Positions 8,988 through 16,768 of a DNA stretch of 64,000 bases are shown here, in pieces. Position numbers and translations under genes: made by a program. This DNA is from Gayadomonas joobiniege G7 (GTDB taxonomy: Bacteria; Pseudomonadota; Gammaproteobacteria; Enterobacterales; Alteromonadaceae): contig NZ_AMRX01000004.1 of NCBI RefSeq assembly GCF_000300815.1, positions 23,510-87,509 on the forward strand, written 5' to 3'. The notes beneath the pieces are model-generated. The model was not told the DNA's origin and did not search any database. It saw only the letters and a list, made by a program, of their open reading frames with translations. Within the stretch, counting starts at the first letter, position 1. Every line of letters starts with the position of its first letter.

Positions 8988-10270
8988 AATTTTGGGGAGC
9001 ATTTTGGGGCTTAGTATTCACAGCCTCTGTAAACGCGACGATCGAAGCTGATTTTACACAAAAAATTGAACACGCTGAAAAACGCTTGCAAGTGACACAA
9101 GCCGAGATATCAGCGGAAAAAGCTAAGTTAGCGGACGAACTGAGAAAGTTAGAGCAGAAAGTGCTTGGTCTTCGCGAGCAAACCTCAGTTGCGCGCCGCC
9201 AAGCAGATGAAAAAACCTTATCATTGCAACAATTGGAAAACAGGCTAACAGATTGGGTTAAACAAGCTGAGTTCCAACAAAATCTATTAGATAGATTTTT
9301 ACAGCGGCAAGGGTTCAGCTATGAACAACTTTCTGTCTTACAGAATGCTGAAAAGATAGCAGCCGTTAAAAACTATGCTGAACAAGCAGGTTATTTTTTA
9401 CGTCCTAACTGGCAACCGAATAAAGTTATTTTGCCCACTGGTCAGCTGGTAAATGCACAAACCTTATCTATTGGTCCCATTACTTGGTTTGTCGGCCCGC
9501 AAACACAAGTTGGTTTGGCCGATCAAACAGAGCAAGGTTTTCAAGCTCAAGCTCTATTACCAGACGAGCTGGCTGATACGGTTATTGATCTACAAACTAA
9601 GGGATCGGGGCATTTGCCGGTGGATGCTAGTTTAGGCCGCGCCTTTACACGCCAACAAAGTGACGAGTCAACCATTGAACATCTTGTAAAAGGCGGTATT
9701 TGGGTTGTACCCATTGTATTTTTTGCCTGTTTGGCCGTTTTAATTGGTTTATTTAAAGTGATTCAAATGTCCAGGTTAGCTAAGTTCGTTGACCTGACAC
9801 CTGCTCAAACAGAGCAATTATTGCACATGAAGTCAGATGTGTATAACCAGATTAAAGGCATGCAACAAAAGCTCGTTGAGGTAGCAAATTCTGTATCTAA
9901 CCAACAAGCACGTGAAGATCATTTATTTATTCAATTACAGAAAGATAAAACCCATTTAGAAAAATGGTTGAATGTGATAGCGGTGACCGCCGCGGTCGCG
10001 CCTCTGTTAGGTTTATTAGGTACAGTAAGTGGCATGATTGAAACTTTTAAAATGATGACAGCTTTTGGATCGAGTGACCCAGAGGTCATTTCAGGGGGGA
10101 TTGCAAAAGCCCTCATTACTACTGAACTTGGGCTGGTGGTTGCCATCCCAGCGTTAATTTTGAATGCCGTTTTGTCGCGTTGGGCACGCAAATACTACAG
10201 TCAATTAGAAAGTTTTGCGATTCAATTAAGCGCAAACGATGCGCCCAAACATGCTCAATCAATGGGGTGA
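8984..10270 (+). CDS. TtpC-like MotA/TolQ/ExbB proton channel protein
   Basis: This 428-aa protein has a signal sequence (~1-19), a periplasmic coiled-coil domain (~20-120), a linker, and a C-terminal MotA/TolQ/ExbB domain with a first membrane helix near 236-260 and two more near 330-355 and 375-395 (VAPLLGLLGTVSGMI, ITTELGLVVAIPALI). That architecture is TtpC, the extra ExbB-like component required by TonB2 systems in Vibrio. It helps convert proton-motive force into energy for outer-membrane receptors. It overlaps DUF3450 by 4 bases. The next gene is in the same frame, separated only by the TGA and one TTT codon. Confidence 0.92.
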   Translation: MKFWGAFWGLVFTASVNATIEADFTQKIEHAEKRLQVTQAEISAEKAKLADELRKLEQKVLGLREQTSVARRQADEKTLSLQQLENRLTDWVKQAEFQQNLLDRFLQRQGFSYEQLSVLQNAEKIAAVKNYAEQAGYFLRPNWQPNKVILPTGQLVNAQTLSIGPITWFVGPQTQVGLADQTEQGFQAQALLPDELADTVIDLQTKGSGHLPVDASLGRAFTRQQSDESTIEHLVKGGIWVVPIVFFACLAVLIGLFKVIQMSRLAKFVDLTPAQTEQLLHMKSDVYNQIKGMQQKLVEVANSVSNQQAREDHLFIQLQKDKTHLEKWLNVIAVTAAVAPLLGLLGTVSGMIETFKMMTAFGSSDPEVISGGIAKALITTELGLVVAIPALILNAVLSRWARKYYSQLESFAIQLSANDAPKHAQSMG

Positions 10271-10273
10271 TTT

Positions 10274-10609
10274 ATGTGGCAGCTGATGTTAGATAATCCC
10301 TTATGTTGGGCCATGCTATTGGTGGCCTGGCTTGCTTATGTGCTCGCGGTGTTGCAAAAATTAGAAGGCTCAGATAAACCCATGATTGCGCAAGTGCTTA
10401 TTAATGCGTTGCCATTAATGGGGCTGTTAGGCACCATTTTAGGTTTACAAACTAGCTTTGTTGGCATGATGACGCAAGGGGTTGATAGTCAAATAGTGAC
10501 GGCAGGTATTGCGGATGCATTATTAACCACTCAATTTGGTCTGGTATTAGCGATCCCTGGATGGCTGTTATTGAGTTTTTTCACTAAATTACAATCGGAG
10601 AATAACTAA
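10274..10609 (+). CDS. exbB2: ExbB2-like proton channel subunit (short form)
   Basis: This 111-aa ExbB-family protein has three hydrophobic helices (~10-28, ~42-68, ~84-106) with the conserved LMGLLGTILGLQTSF and ALLTTQFGLVLAIP segments. ExbB2 proteins are, from memory, about 170 aa or more; this one lacks most of the cytoplasmic region between the first and second membrane helices. No upstream in-frame start exists because the preceding codons are TTT and the TGA stop of ttpC. The conserved core is intact, so I read it as a functional mini-ExbB rather than a pseudogene. It ends in a TAATG overlap with exbD. Confidence 0.88.
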   Translation: MWQLMLDNPLCWAMLLVAWLAYVLAVLQKLEGSDKPMIAQVLINALPLMGLLGTILGLQTSFVGMMTQGVDSQIVTAGIADALLTTQFGLVLAIPGWLLLSFFTKLQSENN

Positions 10610-11016
10610 TGGCCAGCCGTTTAGTGCAAAAACTAGAAAATCAAACGATGCAAACCATTGATATGTCACCGTTATTAGATGTGGTATTTATTTTGTTGAT
10701 ATTTTTTATTGTTTCAACTGTGTTTGTAAAAGAAACAGGCGTTGAGGTCGACAAACCACAAGCGATTTCAGCCCAAAAATTAGATCAAATGTCTATTTTA
10801 ATTGCGTTAACCGCTGACGGTAGAGTGGTTTATGACGGTAAAAATATCGGTATAGCAGGTATTCGAAATACGCTTTCTCAAGTTCAAAGCAGTGAGCAAA
10901 AACCCGTAGTTTTACAAGTCGATAAGCAGGTGCCGAGTGAACGTTTGGTTGCCGCCATTGACGAAGTAAAAATGGCCGGTACCAAAGCGGTTAATATTGC
11001 AACACTAACCCCATAA
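10609..11016 (+). CDS. exbD2: ExbD2 biopolymer transport protein
   Basis: This 135-aa protein has a short cytoplasmic N-terminus, one membrane helix (MSPLLDVVFILLIFFIV, ~19-40) and a periplasmic domain. Asp24 is in the position of the essential proton-path aspartate of ExbD (Asp25 in E. coli). It pairs with ExbB to drive TonB. Its ATG overlaps the exbB2 stop by one base, implying coupled translation. tonB follows after 45 bases with its own strong ribosome site. Confidence 0.95.
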   Translation: MASRLVQKLENQTMQTIDMSPLLDVVFILLIFFIVSTVFVKETGVEVDKPQAISAQKLDQMSILIALTADGRVVYDGKNIGIAGIRNTLSQVQSSEQKPVVLQVDKQVPSERLVAAIDEVKMAGTKAVNIATLTP

Positions 11017-11061
11017 AGCGGTGAACTTTAACATAAACTGTATCGCTAAGGAGCTATCACA

Positions 11062-11682
11062 GTGCAAAAATATATGATTGCTTTTTTTGCAGGAACTTGT
11101 TTGTTCATTTTGGCAATCGGTAGTTTTTGGTTGACCCAACTGGTTGGGCAAACAGCAAACGCCGAAATACAAGTGAGACAAATTGAGTTAGCTGCCACTC
11201 CGCCACCTCCACCGCCGCCTCAAAGTCAACGAGTGCATCAGCAAGCTGATGTAAATATGCAAATTGCAGGGCAGGGCGCTGTAATTGAGATGACTGAGTT
11301 AGAACTGGACGTTGAAGTTGAAATTGATAGCCCAGAGACTCCACAAATCACACTGACAAAACAACAGTGGAAAATGCCAGAGGTTGATTGGGATGCGTTT
11401 GATTTAAACGACCTAGATGGACAGCCGAAACTGTTAACACCGATTAAAATTCATTTTCCTAAACGCCTAAAGCGCCGAGGTATTAAAAAAGTTGTGGTTA
11501 AGTTAGATGTTATGATTGATGAACAGGGCGATGTTACCCTGATTGAAATTTTAGAAAATCCTCATCATGAATTGGACAAAGAAATTCAGAGATTTGTCCG
11601 AGGAAGCAAATTTACAGCACCGTCCAAAGAAAACGAAGCGGTCCGAGCACGTTTTATTTGGCCTGTGCAAATTGAAGCCTAG
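11062..11682 (+). CDS. tonB2: TonB2 energy transducer
   Basis: This 206-aa protein has an N-terminal membrane anchor (~5-27), a short proline run (TPPPPPPPQ, ~50-58), an acidic stretch, and a C-terminal TonB domain (~128-206, FPKRLKRRGIKK...VDEQG-type). It spans the periplasm and transmits energy to TonB-dependent receptors. The short proline segment is typical of TonB2 proteins. The start is a GTG at 11062 with AAGGAG 8 bases upstream. It is part of the Fur-box-linked cluster. Confidence 0.93.
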   Translation: MQKYMIAFFAGTCLFILAIGSFWLTQLVGQTANAEIQVRQIELAATPPPPPPPQSQRVHQQADVNMQIAGQGAVIEMTELELDVEVEIDSPETPQITLTKQQWKMPEVDWDAFDLNDLDGQPKLLTPIKIHFPKRLKRRGIKKVVVKLDVMIDEQGDVTLIEILENPHHELDKEIQRFVRGSKFTAPSKENEAVRARFIWPVQIEA

Positions 11683-11693
11683 TGGATTTCACA

Positions 11694-13064
11694 ATGAATA
11701 ACTTTAAAATAAAACAATTTTTGCCGATTCAACTGCTGTTTTTATTATTAACCCCTTTGTTCGCTCGAGCAGATGTAAGTATCTTAATTGCAGAGCCTAA
11801 TTGGCTGTTCGAGCTGGACAATCCTTATATTTATTCACGCCAAGGCAAAATATCAACGACCGAGCGGCAGTTTATTGAAGACATTCAGCAGCCATTAAAA
11901 CGCGGACAGTATGACCAAGTCCTAGCTGCATTTGCTAAGTTATCACCAGACGACTTGAGCCCAGCTCTGAGAGAGATAAAAGGCCAGGTATTAATGGGTC
12001 AACAGCAATATTCGTTAGCTAAAACTGAATTTTTATCTGTTCTACAAATAATGCCAGCGTCTGTGTTAAGCCATCGTAATTTGAGCTTGATATATTTAAA
12101 ACAAGGGGACTTAGCGCAAGCACAAAAACATTTAGTGAAAACGTTAACGTTAGTTCAACCCGATGCTCAAATTTATGGTCAATTGGGGTACGTAAATTTA
12201 CAACAGCATGATTCGGCCAGTGCGATTGCCGCTTACGAAAATGCATTGATGTTAGAGCCGAGCAATGAGCAATGGCAACAAGGTTTGTTGTATGCATTGA
12301 TAGATAGCCATGCAACAAATAGAGCACAGCGGTTGTTAGAACAAATGATAAAACAAAACCCTAATGACGCAAAACTCTGGCTACAGCGCGGTCAGTTAGC
12401 ACTTAAACGCGGAGATAGACTAGTGGCCATTAGCAGTTTAGAAACGGCTAATTTGATTTCTCCATTGACGAATGAGAATTTGTCTCTGTTAGTTAAGTTG
12501 CATATTCAAAGTGGTAGCGCCCACCAAGCTGTTGCTCTATTGGTCGAGGGAAAACAAGCATTGATTAATGCAAACAAGAGTCATTTTTCAAGCTTAATCT
12601 CTATCATGCACTGGCTTTCATCTAATCAGAGGTGGCAGGCGTTAACTCAATTATTATCGGCCGCAGTTGCTAAAAAAGCAGAGTTTGGCAAATCTCAACA
12701 AGCACAAATCTCACTAATACAGGCAAAGCTCGCAATGGCGAACGGAGATACGGCACAAAGTCTAGATTTTTATCGTGAGGCTGTAGCCGAGGACCCAGCT
12801 AACGGGCAAATTGTGTTAGGTTTAGCTAACTTATATTATCAGTTAAATAATCATAACCAAGCCGATCTTTATTATTTACGCGCACAAGCTATGCCTGCTT
12901 ATAAAGAAGCCGCTTTACTCGGTCGAGCCCAACTGTTGATCGATCAAAAAGATTATTCGCATGCATTGGACCTGCTACGCCAAGTTTACCAGCAGAACCC
13001 AGACCGCAGCGATTTAATAAAAAATATTCGTTCGTTAGAAAGTTTATTGAACAACCGCTTATAA
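11694..13064 (+). CDS. TPR-repeat protein of TonB2 cluster
   Basis: This 456-aa protein carries a signal peptide (cleaved after FARA, ~24) and then about eight tetratricopeptide-like helix pairs (for example YGQLGYVNLQQHDSASAIAAYENALMLEP split over ~165-200). TPR proteins close TonB2 clusters in Vibrio and Alteromonadales and are thought to be periplasmic scaffolds. I chose the ATG at 11694, which gives a good signal peptide; a GTG at 11682 overlapping the tonB stop (TAGTG) is an alternative that adds four residues. It is convergent with the lipoprotein gene, one base apart. Confidence 0.88.
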   Translation: MNNFKIKQFLPIQLLFLLLTPLFARADVSILIAEPNWLFELDNPYIYSRQGKISTTERQFIEDIQQPLKRGQYDQVLAAFAKLSPDDLSPALREIKGQVLMGQQQYSLAKTEFLSVLQIMPASVLSHRNLSLIYLKQGDLAQAQKHLVKTLTLVQPDAQIYGQLGYVNLQQHDSASAIAAYENALMLEPSNEQWQQGLLYALIDSHATNRAQRLLEQMIKQNPNDAKLWLQRGQLALKRGDRLVAISSLETANLISPLTNENLSLLVKLHIQSGSAHQAVALLVEGKQALINANKSHFSSLISIMHWLSSNQRWQALTQLLSAAVAKKAEFGKSQQAQISLIQAKLAMANGDTAQSLDFYREAVAEDPANGQIVLGLANLYYQLNNHNQADLYYLRAQAMPAYKEAALLGRAQLLIDQKDYSHALDLLRQVYQQNPDRSDLIKNIRSLESLLNNRL

Positions 13065-13065
13065 G

Positions 13066-13509
13066 TTAGCGGTATGGATCTGTTTTTAATTTTTCAACTC
13101 GCCAGCCTTCTGGTTGGCGTTTTAACAGAACAAATTTAAGATCTTTGTACCTGTTGCCGGCATAACTGCCATCTAATAAGACAGTGACAGTGGTTTGCTC
13201 AGCCTGAGGCGAAATACCCTCTTTAAATCTAACATCTTTGCTGAGTTGGATATCAACCTTATCGTATCTGCGGTTAAATAAAACAGACTGGACCCGTTTA
13301 GTATTGCCGTAGTGCTGCAAAATTCGAGCATATTTAGGCGTTGCCAATTTAACTGCTTTCTCAATATCGTTATGATTATAAATGTTGTCAAAAAACTCTA
13401 ACGCAACTGTTTCTGGCGATAAGTCCTCATTAGCTGACCAGTTACAGGCATTTAACAACAAAAGGCAAAACCCTAAAATGCTGATTTTTGATTGAGTAGA
13501 CTTATTCAT
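13066..13509 (-). CDS. Lipoprotein, DUF4878-like
   Basis: This 147-aa protein has a lipoprotein signal with lipobox LLNAC (Cys22), then a small mixed alpha/beta domain (VALEFFDNIYNHNDIEKAVKL, DVRF, VTVLLDGSY, WRVEKLK) typical of NTF2-like/DUF4878 lipoproteins. The function is unknown. It is a single gene facing the TonB2 TPR gene, so it does not belong to that operon. The family call rests on the overall pattern. Confidence 0.8.
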   Translation of the reverse strand: MNKSTQSKISILGFCLLLLNACNWSANEDLSPETVALEFFDNIYNHNDIEKAVKLATPKYARILQHYGNTKRVQSVLFNRRYDKVDIQLSKDVRFKEGISPQAEQTTVTVLLDGSYAGNRYKDLKFVLLKRQPEGWRVEKLKTDPYR

Positions 13510-13601
13510 CGTTTGCCTTATTTTACATCCTAGATAAGAACTATAAATGTTATTGTGTAACTATTAAGGGGCAAAGTAAAGTCATTGGGCGGTTGAAGGC
13601 C

Positions 13602-13634
13602 AAAAATGATCAGGGTCTCAAAAACCCTGATCAT
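13602..13634 (-). terminator. Terminator after cysK
   Basis: On the minus strand an 11-bp stem (13634-13624 with 13616-13606) and a 7-base loop are followed by TTTTT. It lies 10 bases beyond the cysK stop. Confidence 0.9.
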
Positions 13635-13644
13635 CTGTGTTGGT

Positions 13645-14610
13645 TTATTGAACTAATTCAGCTTCGCTGAAAACGTCTGCAAATAATGGGCTGCTTAAAT
13701 AGCGCTCAGCAGAGCTTGGCAGTATCACAACGATATTTTTATCTTTATTTTCTGGCTTGGCTGCTAAACGTTCTGCAGCAACGACAGCGGCACCTGAAGA
13801 AATACCAGCTAAAATACCTTCCTCTTTCATTAAGCGATGAGCCATGGCCATAGATTCTTCATTAGAGACACATTCAACTGAGTCGACTAAGTCTAAATCT
13901 AAGTTACCTGGGATGAACCCTGCACCAATACCTTGAATTTTATGCGGTCCAGGCGTTAAGTCTTGACCAGCTTTTGCTTGAGTGATCACTGGAGAATCAG
14001 TTGGCTCAACTGCAACAGATTGAATGGCTTTACCTTGGGTGTTTTTAATATAACGGCTCACCCCAGTTATCGTACCGCCAGTGCCAACACCGGCAACAAA
14101 GATGTCGATTTTACCATCAGTGGCTTGCCAAATTTCTGGGCCTGTTGTTTTTTCGTGTATTTCAGGATTAGCAGGATTCTCAAATTGTTGTAATAAAACA
14201 TATTTTTCAGGGTTTTGAGCAACAATTTCTTCCGCTTTAGCCACGGCACCTTTCATGCCTTTTGGGCCTTCGGTGAGCACAATATTAGCACCTAAGGCTT
14301 TTAACAACTTACGTCGCTCTAGGCTCATCGTGGCGGGCATTGTTAACGTTAACTTATAACCACGAGAGGCAGCAACAAACGCTAAAGCGATCCCTGTATT
14401 ACCACTGGTTGGTTCAACAATCTCTTTGCCATCCCCTAAGATACCTTTTTTTTCAGCGTCCCAGATCATATTTGCACCGATCCGACATTTAACACTAAAG
14501 CTTGGGTTACGAGCTTCGATTTTTGCAAAAACATTGCCAGACGTGACACGTTTAAGTTTTACCAAAGGTGTATTACCAATAGATAAAGAGTTATCTTCAA
14601 AGTAGTTCAT
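13645..14610 (-). CDS. cysK: Cysteine synthase A (O-acetylserine sulfhydrylase)
   Basis: It makes cysteine from O-acetylserine and sulfide with pyridoxal phosphate. At 321 aa it is full length (E. coli 323). The PLP lysine is in [13 protein letters not shown], the phosphate-binding loop in [12 protein letters not shown], and a second glycine-rich loop in [13 protein letters not shown] with AAGGAA about 8 bases upstream. It is a single-gene unit closed by a strong terminator. Its sulfide comes from the cysJIH/cysG products encoded at 32-37.8 kb. The minus-strand region upstream (14611-14791) is AT-rich and should contain the promoter; I cannot pick out a CysB site. Confidence 0.97.
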   Translation of the reverse strand: MNYFEDNSLSIGNTPLVKLKRVTSGNVFAKIEARNPSFSVKCRIGANMIWDAEKKGILGDGKEIVEPTSGNTGIALAFVAASRGYKLTLTMPATMSLERRKLLKALGANIVLTEGPKGMKGAVAKAEEIVAQNPEKYVLLQQFENPANPEIHEKTTGPEIWQATDGKIDIFVAGVGTGGTITGVSRYIKNTQGKAIQSVAVEPTDSPVITQAKAGQDLTPGPHKIQGIGAGFIPGNLDLDLVDSVECVSNEESMAMAHRLMKEEGILAGISSGAAVVAAERLAAKPENKDKNIVVILPSSAERYLSSPLFADVFSEAELVQ

Positions 14611-14791
14611 TGCAAGAGTTCCTTAATTATATTTATGTCAGTGTAAGAATAACTAAAAAATTAATAAACAGAAGTGACATTTAGTTATAACAAATAGCAG
14701 ATAATAAAAAAGAGGAGAAGTGAATTTTTTTTAAAAAAGTCGTGGCTGGCGCCAATGCGCCAGTACCTGAACAAATGATGATGAGCGAAAA

Positions 14792-15106
14792 TTAAGCGTT
14801 GCAATCAACGACAGAGTTATCACCTGATCCGACTGGAGAAGGCGCGTAGTTGTCAGCATCCCAGTCATTTTCCCAAGTTTCACCGTTGAGCAGATATTTA
14901 AACTGATAGCTTTGCCCAGCTTCTAAATTTAAATTTAAGCTAAAGTCACCACTTTTTAATTTTTTCATTGGGTTAGCCGTTTGTTCCCAGTCATTAAAAT
15001 CGCCGACTAAAAATACTTCGTCAGCCTGCTGAGCTTGCTCTGCGGTTAATCGGAAGGTCACTTTGCAAACGGGTTTAGATTTTAAAAATTGTTTTTTCAG
15101 GCTCAT
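14792..15106 (-). CDS. Isoamylase early-set / CBM48 glycogen-binding domain protein
   Basis: This 104-aa protein is almost entirely one immunoglobulin-like carbohydrate-binding domain: VTFRL...DEVFLVGDFNDW...MKKLKSGDFSLNLNLEAGQSYQFKYLLNG..WENDWDADNY. This is the isoamylase N-terminal/CBM48 fold that binds glycogen or starch in branching enzymes and in AMP-activated kinase. Stand-alone copies are common in marine gammaproteobacteria; their role is not settled. No catalytic domain is attached. It lies upstream of cysK in the same direction but 181 bases away. Confidence 0.9.
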   Translation of the reverse strand: MSLKKQFLKSKPVCKVTFRLTAEQAQQADEVFLVGDFNDWEQTANPMKKLKSGDFSLNLNLEAGQSYQFKYLLNGETWENDWDADNYAPSPVGSGDNSVVDCNA

Positions 15107-15613
15107 ACTCGGTCCCTATAGTTTCATTATGTAAAAGAATAAATCTTCCTACACTGGTTAGAATACAATCTGATACAAATTGTATACCAGAAAATCAGTA
15201 AGCTACCACCGCGTGTCATTGGAATTTGGCTAAACAGTCAGTTTAGCCGTGTCGCATGTGTACTTTTTTAATTGTTCGTTTGAACCCTGATCTTTCCCGA
15301 CACGTAAAAATATTTTAAAAAGCGCAGTAGATACCTTAACTTATGTAAAGTTAGTCGCGCTTTTTATAACTTGTCTAGGATCATACCTGCAAGGCTAATT
15401 ATTATACAGCTATTATCTAAATTCAATATTTTGCCTGCTCAATGTTACCTTGTGATTAAACTTATCTTGGCAGCAAATAATTATTGGGTTTGCTTTCAAT
15501 GCCATTTAAGATATCACGAGTGCACATTTTTGAAGCACAGTGTAACGACGGACATAACCTTTAAAGCGCTATCTAATGCTCGAAGTTAGCTGATAACAAT
15601 ACGGAATCGCTCA
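15107..15613. other. Structured intergenic region
   Basis: These 507 bases separate the CBM48 gene (minus) from the RND operon (plus). They hold two inverted repeats: an 8-bp hairpin at 15228-15248 without a T-run, and a larger one at 15317-15365. A 72-codon ORF at 15371-15589 has no recognisable features and is not called. Promoters for both flanking genes must lie here, but I cannot assign them. Confidence 0.5.
15317..15365. repeat. Inverted repeat resembling a terminator
   Basis: AAAAAGCGC (15317-15325) is the exact complement of GCGCTTTTT (15357-15365), and an inner pair (AACTT/AAGTT) extends the structure. The GC-stem plus T-run form would terminate transcription in either direction. 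No gene ends nearby, so it may end a small RNA or a leader transcript. Confidence 0.55.
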
Positions 15614-16768
15614 ATGAAAACCAAAGCTCATTATTTGCTCCCGCCACTGATTTTAATAGGTGCAATTGGATTGGCCTACATGTTAGTTCAATCAAAAGAA
15701 ACGCCGGCTAAAAAACCGATAGAACATCAACCTCCTTTGGTGGAGGTCGAAAGTGTGAGTTGGCAAAATTGGCCTATTGAACTGTTCAGCCAAGGTTTTG
15801 TGCAAGCGACACAAAGCAGTCAACTAAGTGCACAAATCACAGGTCAGGTGAATGATATCAGTGAACAGTTTAAAGTTGGTATGCGGGTAACAAAAGGCAC
15901 TCGTTTGTTAACCATGGATGATTCAGATTACCGCGCCCAGTTGGCGTCTGCTAAAGCCAATCGTTCGGCAGCCGACGCAGCTTTAAGTGAAGAAAAAGCA
16001 CGCGGCCGAGTGGCTGAGGCTGAATGGCAGAATATTTCTGACCAGCCAACAGATTTAGCCTTGCGTAAGCCACAATTGGCAGCGGCTGAAGCTGATTTAG
16101 CATTTGCGAAGGCGCAATTAGAGGACGCTGAATTGCAGCTTTTGCGTACGCGTATTTTTGCACCATACAACGCTATTATTGTTTCTCGCGACGCGCAGCT
16201 GGGCGATTATCTAAGTCCAGGGAAACCCGTCGCCACTTTGCATGCAACCGACAGTGCAGAAGTTCGTTTGCCTGTCACTACAAAACAGCTAGGCATGATT
16301 TTAGGCGATCATAATCAAGTTGACTTTGAACCTATCGCTATCCGGTTAACCAGTTTAGAAGAACCCCATGTATTTTGGTCTGCGCAATTGGTGCGCAGTG
16401 AAAAAATAGTGACCAGCGATAGCCAAGTAATTTATTTAATTGCTGATATCCAAGACCCTTATAATATTAAAGGCCAACATGCCAAACCGTTATTTTTTGG
16501 TCAATATGTGCAAGCCCAAATCCCAGTCGCTGAGGTGGGTAAAACAGCACGCATAGAACGCAGTTTATTGACACCCAGAGAAACCTTGTTAGTTGAAAAT
16601 AGCGGTGTATTACACATTCGCTCGTTAGATATTCGATACAAGGACAAAAATTATGTCTATTTAGCTTCGGGTTTAAAACCAGGTGATAGGGTGATCACTT
16701 CAGCGCTAAGTACGCCTGTAACCGGCATGAAAATCAGGGTGCAATCACAGGCAGATGGAGCTGAATAA
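15614..16768 (+). CDS. RND efflux periplasmic adaptor (membrane fusion protein)
   Basis: This 384-aa protein has an N-terminal membrane anchor (~7-25), a split lipoyl-like domain (SQLSAQITGQVNDISEQFKVGMRV... and IFAPYNAIIVSRDAQLGDYLSPG), an alpha-helical hairpin (~105-170), and beta-barrel and membrane-proximal domains. It links the inner-membrane RND pump to an outer-membrane channel. The pump gene follows directly: TAA then ATG with no gap. Substrates cannot be predicted; no outer-membrane TolC gene is in the operon. Confidence 0.93.
   Translation: MKTKAHYLLPPLILIGAIGLAYMLVQSKETPAKKPIEHQPPLVEVESVSWQNWPIELFSQGFVQATQSSQLSAQITGQVNDISEQFKVGMRVTKGTRLLTMDDSDYRAQLASAKANRSAADAALSEEKARGRVAEAEWQNISDQPTDLALRKPQLAAAEADLAFAKAQLEDAELQLLRTRIFAPYNAIIVSRDAQLGDYLSPGKPVATLHATDSAEVRLPVTTKQLGMILGDHNQVDFEPIAIRLTSLEEPHVFWSAQLVRSEKIVTSDSQVIYLIADIQDPYNIKGQHAKPLFFGQYVQAQIPVAEVGKTARIERSLLTPRETLLVENSGVLHIRSLDIRYKDKNYVYLASGLKPGDRVITSALSTPVTGMKIRVQSQADGAE

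Noticed and set aside
15371..15589. 72-codon plus-strand ORF in the 15.1-15.6 kb gap
   Set aside because: No Shine-Dalgarno, no recognisable features and biased composition; the terminator-like repeat ends just before it.
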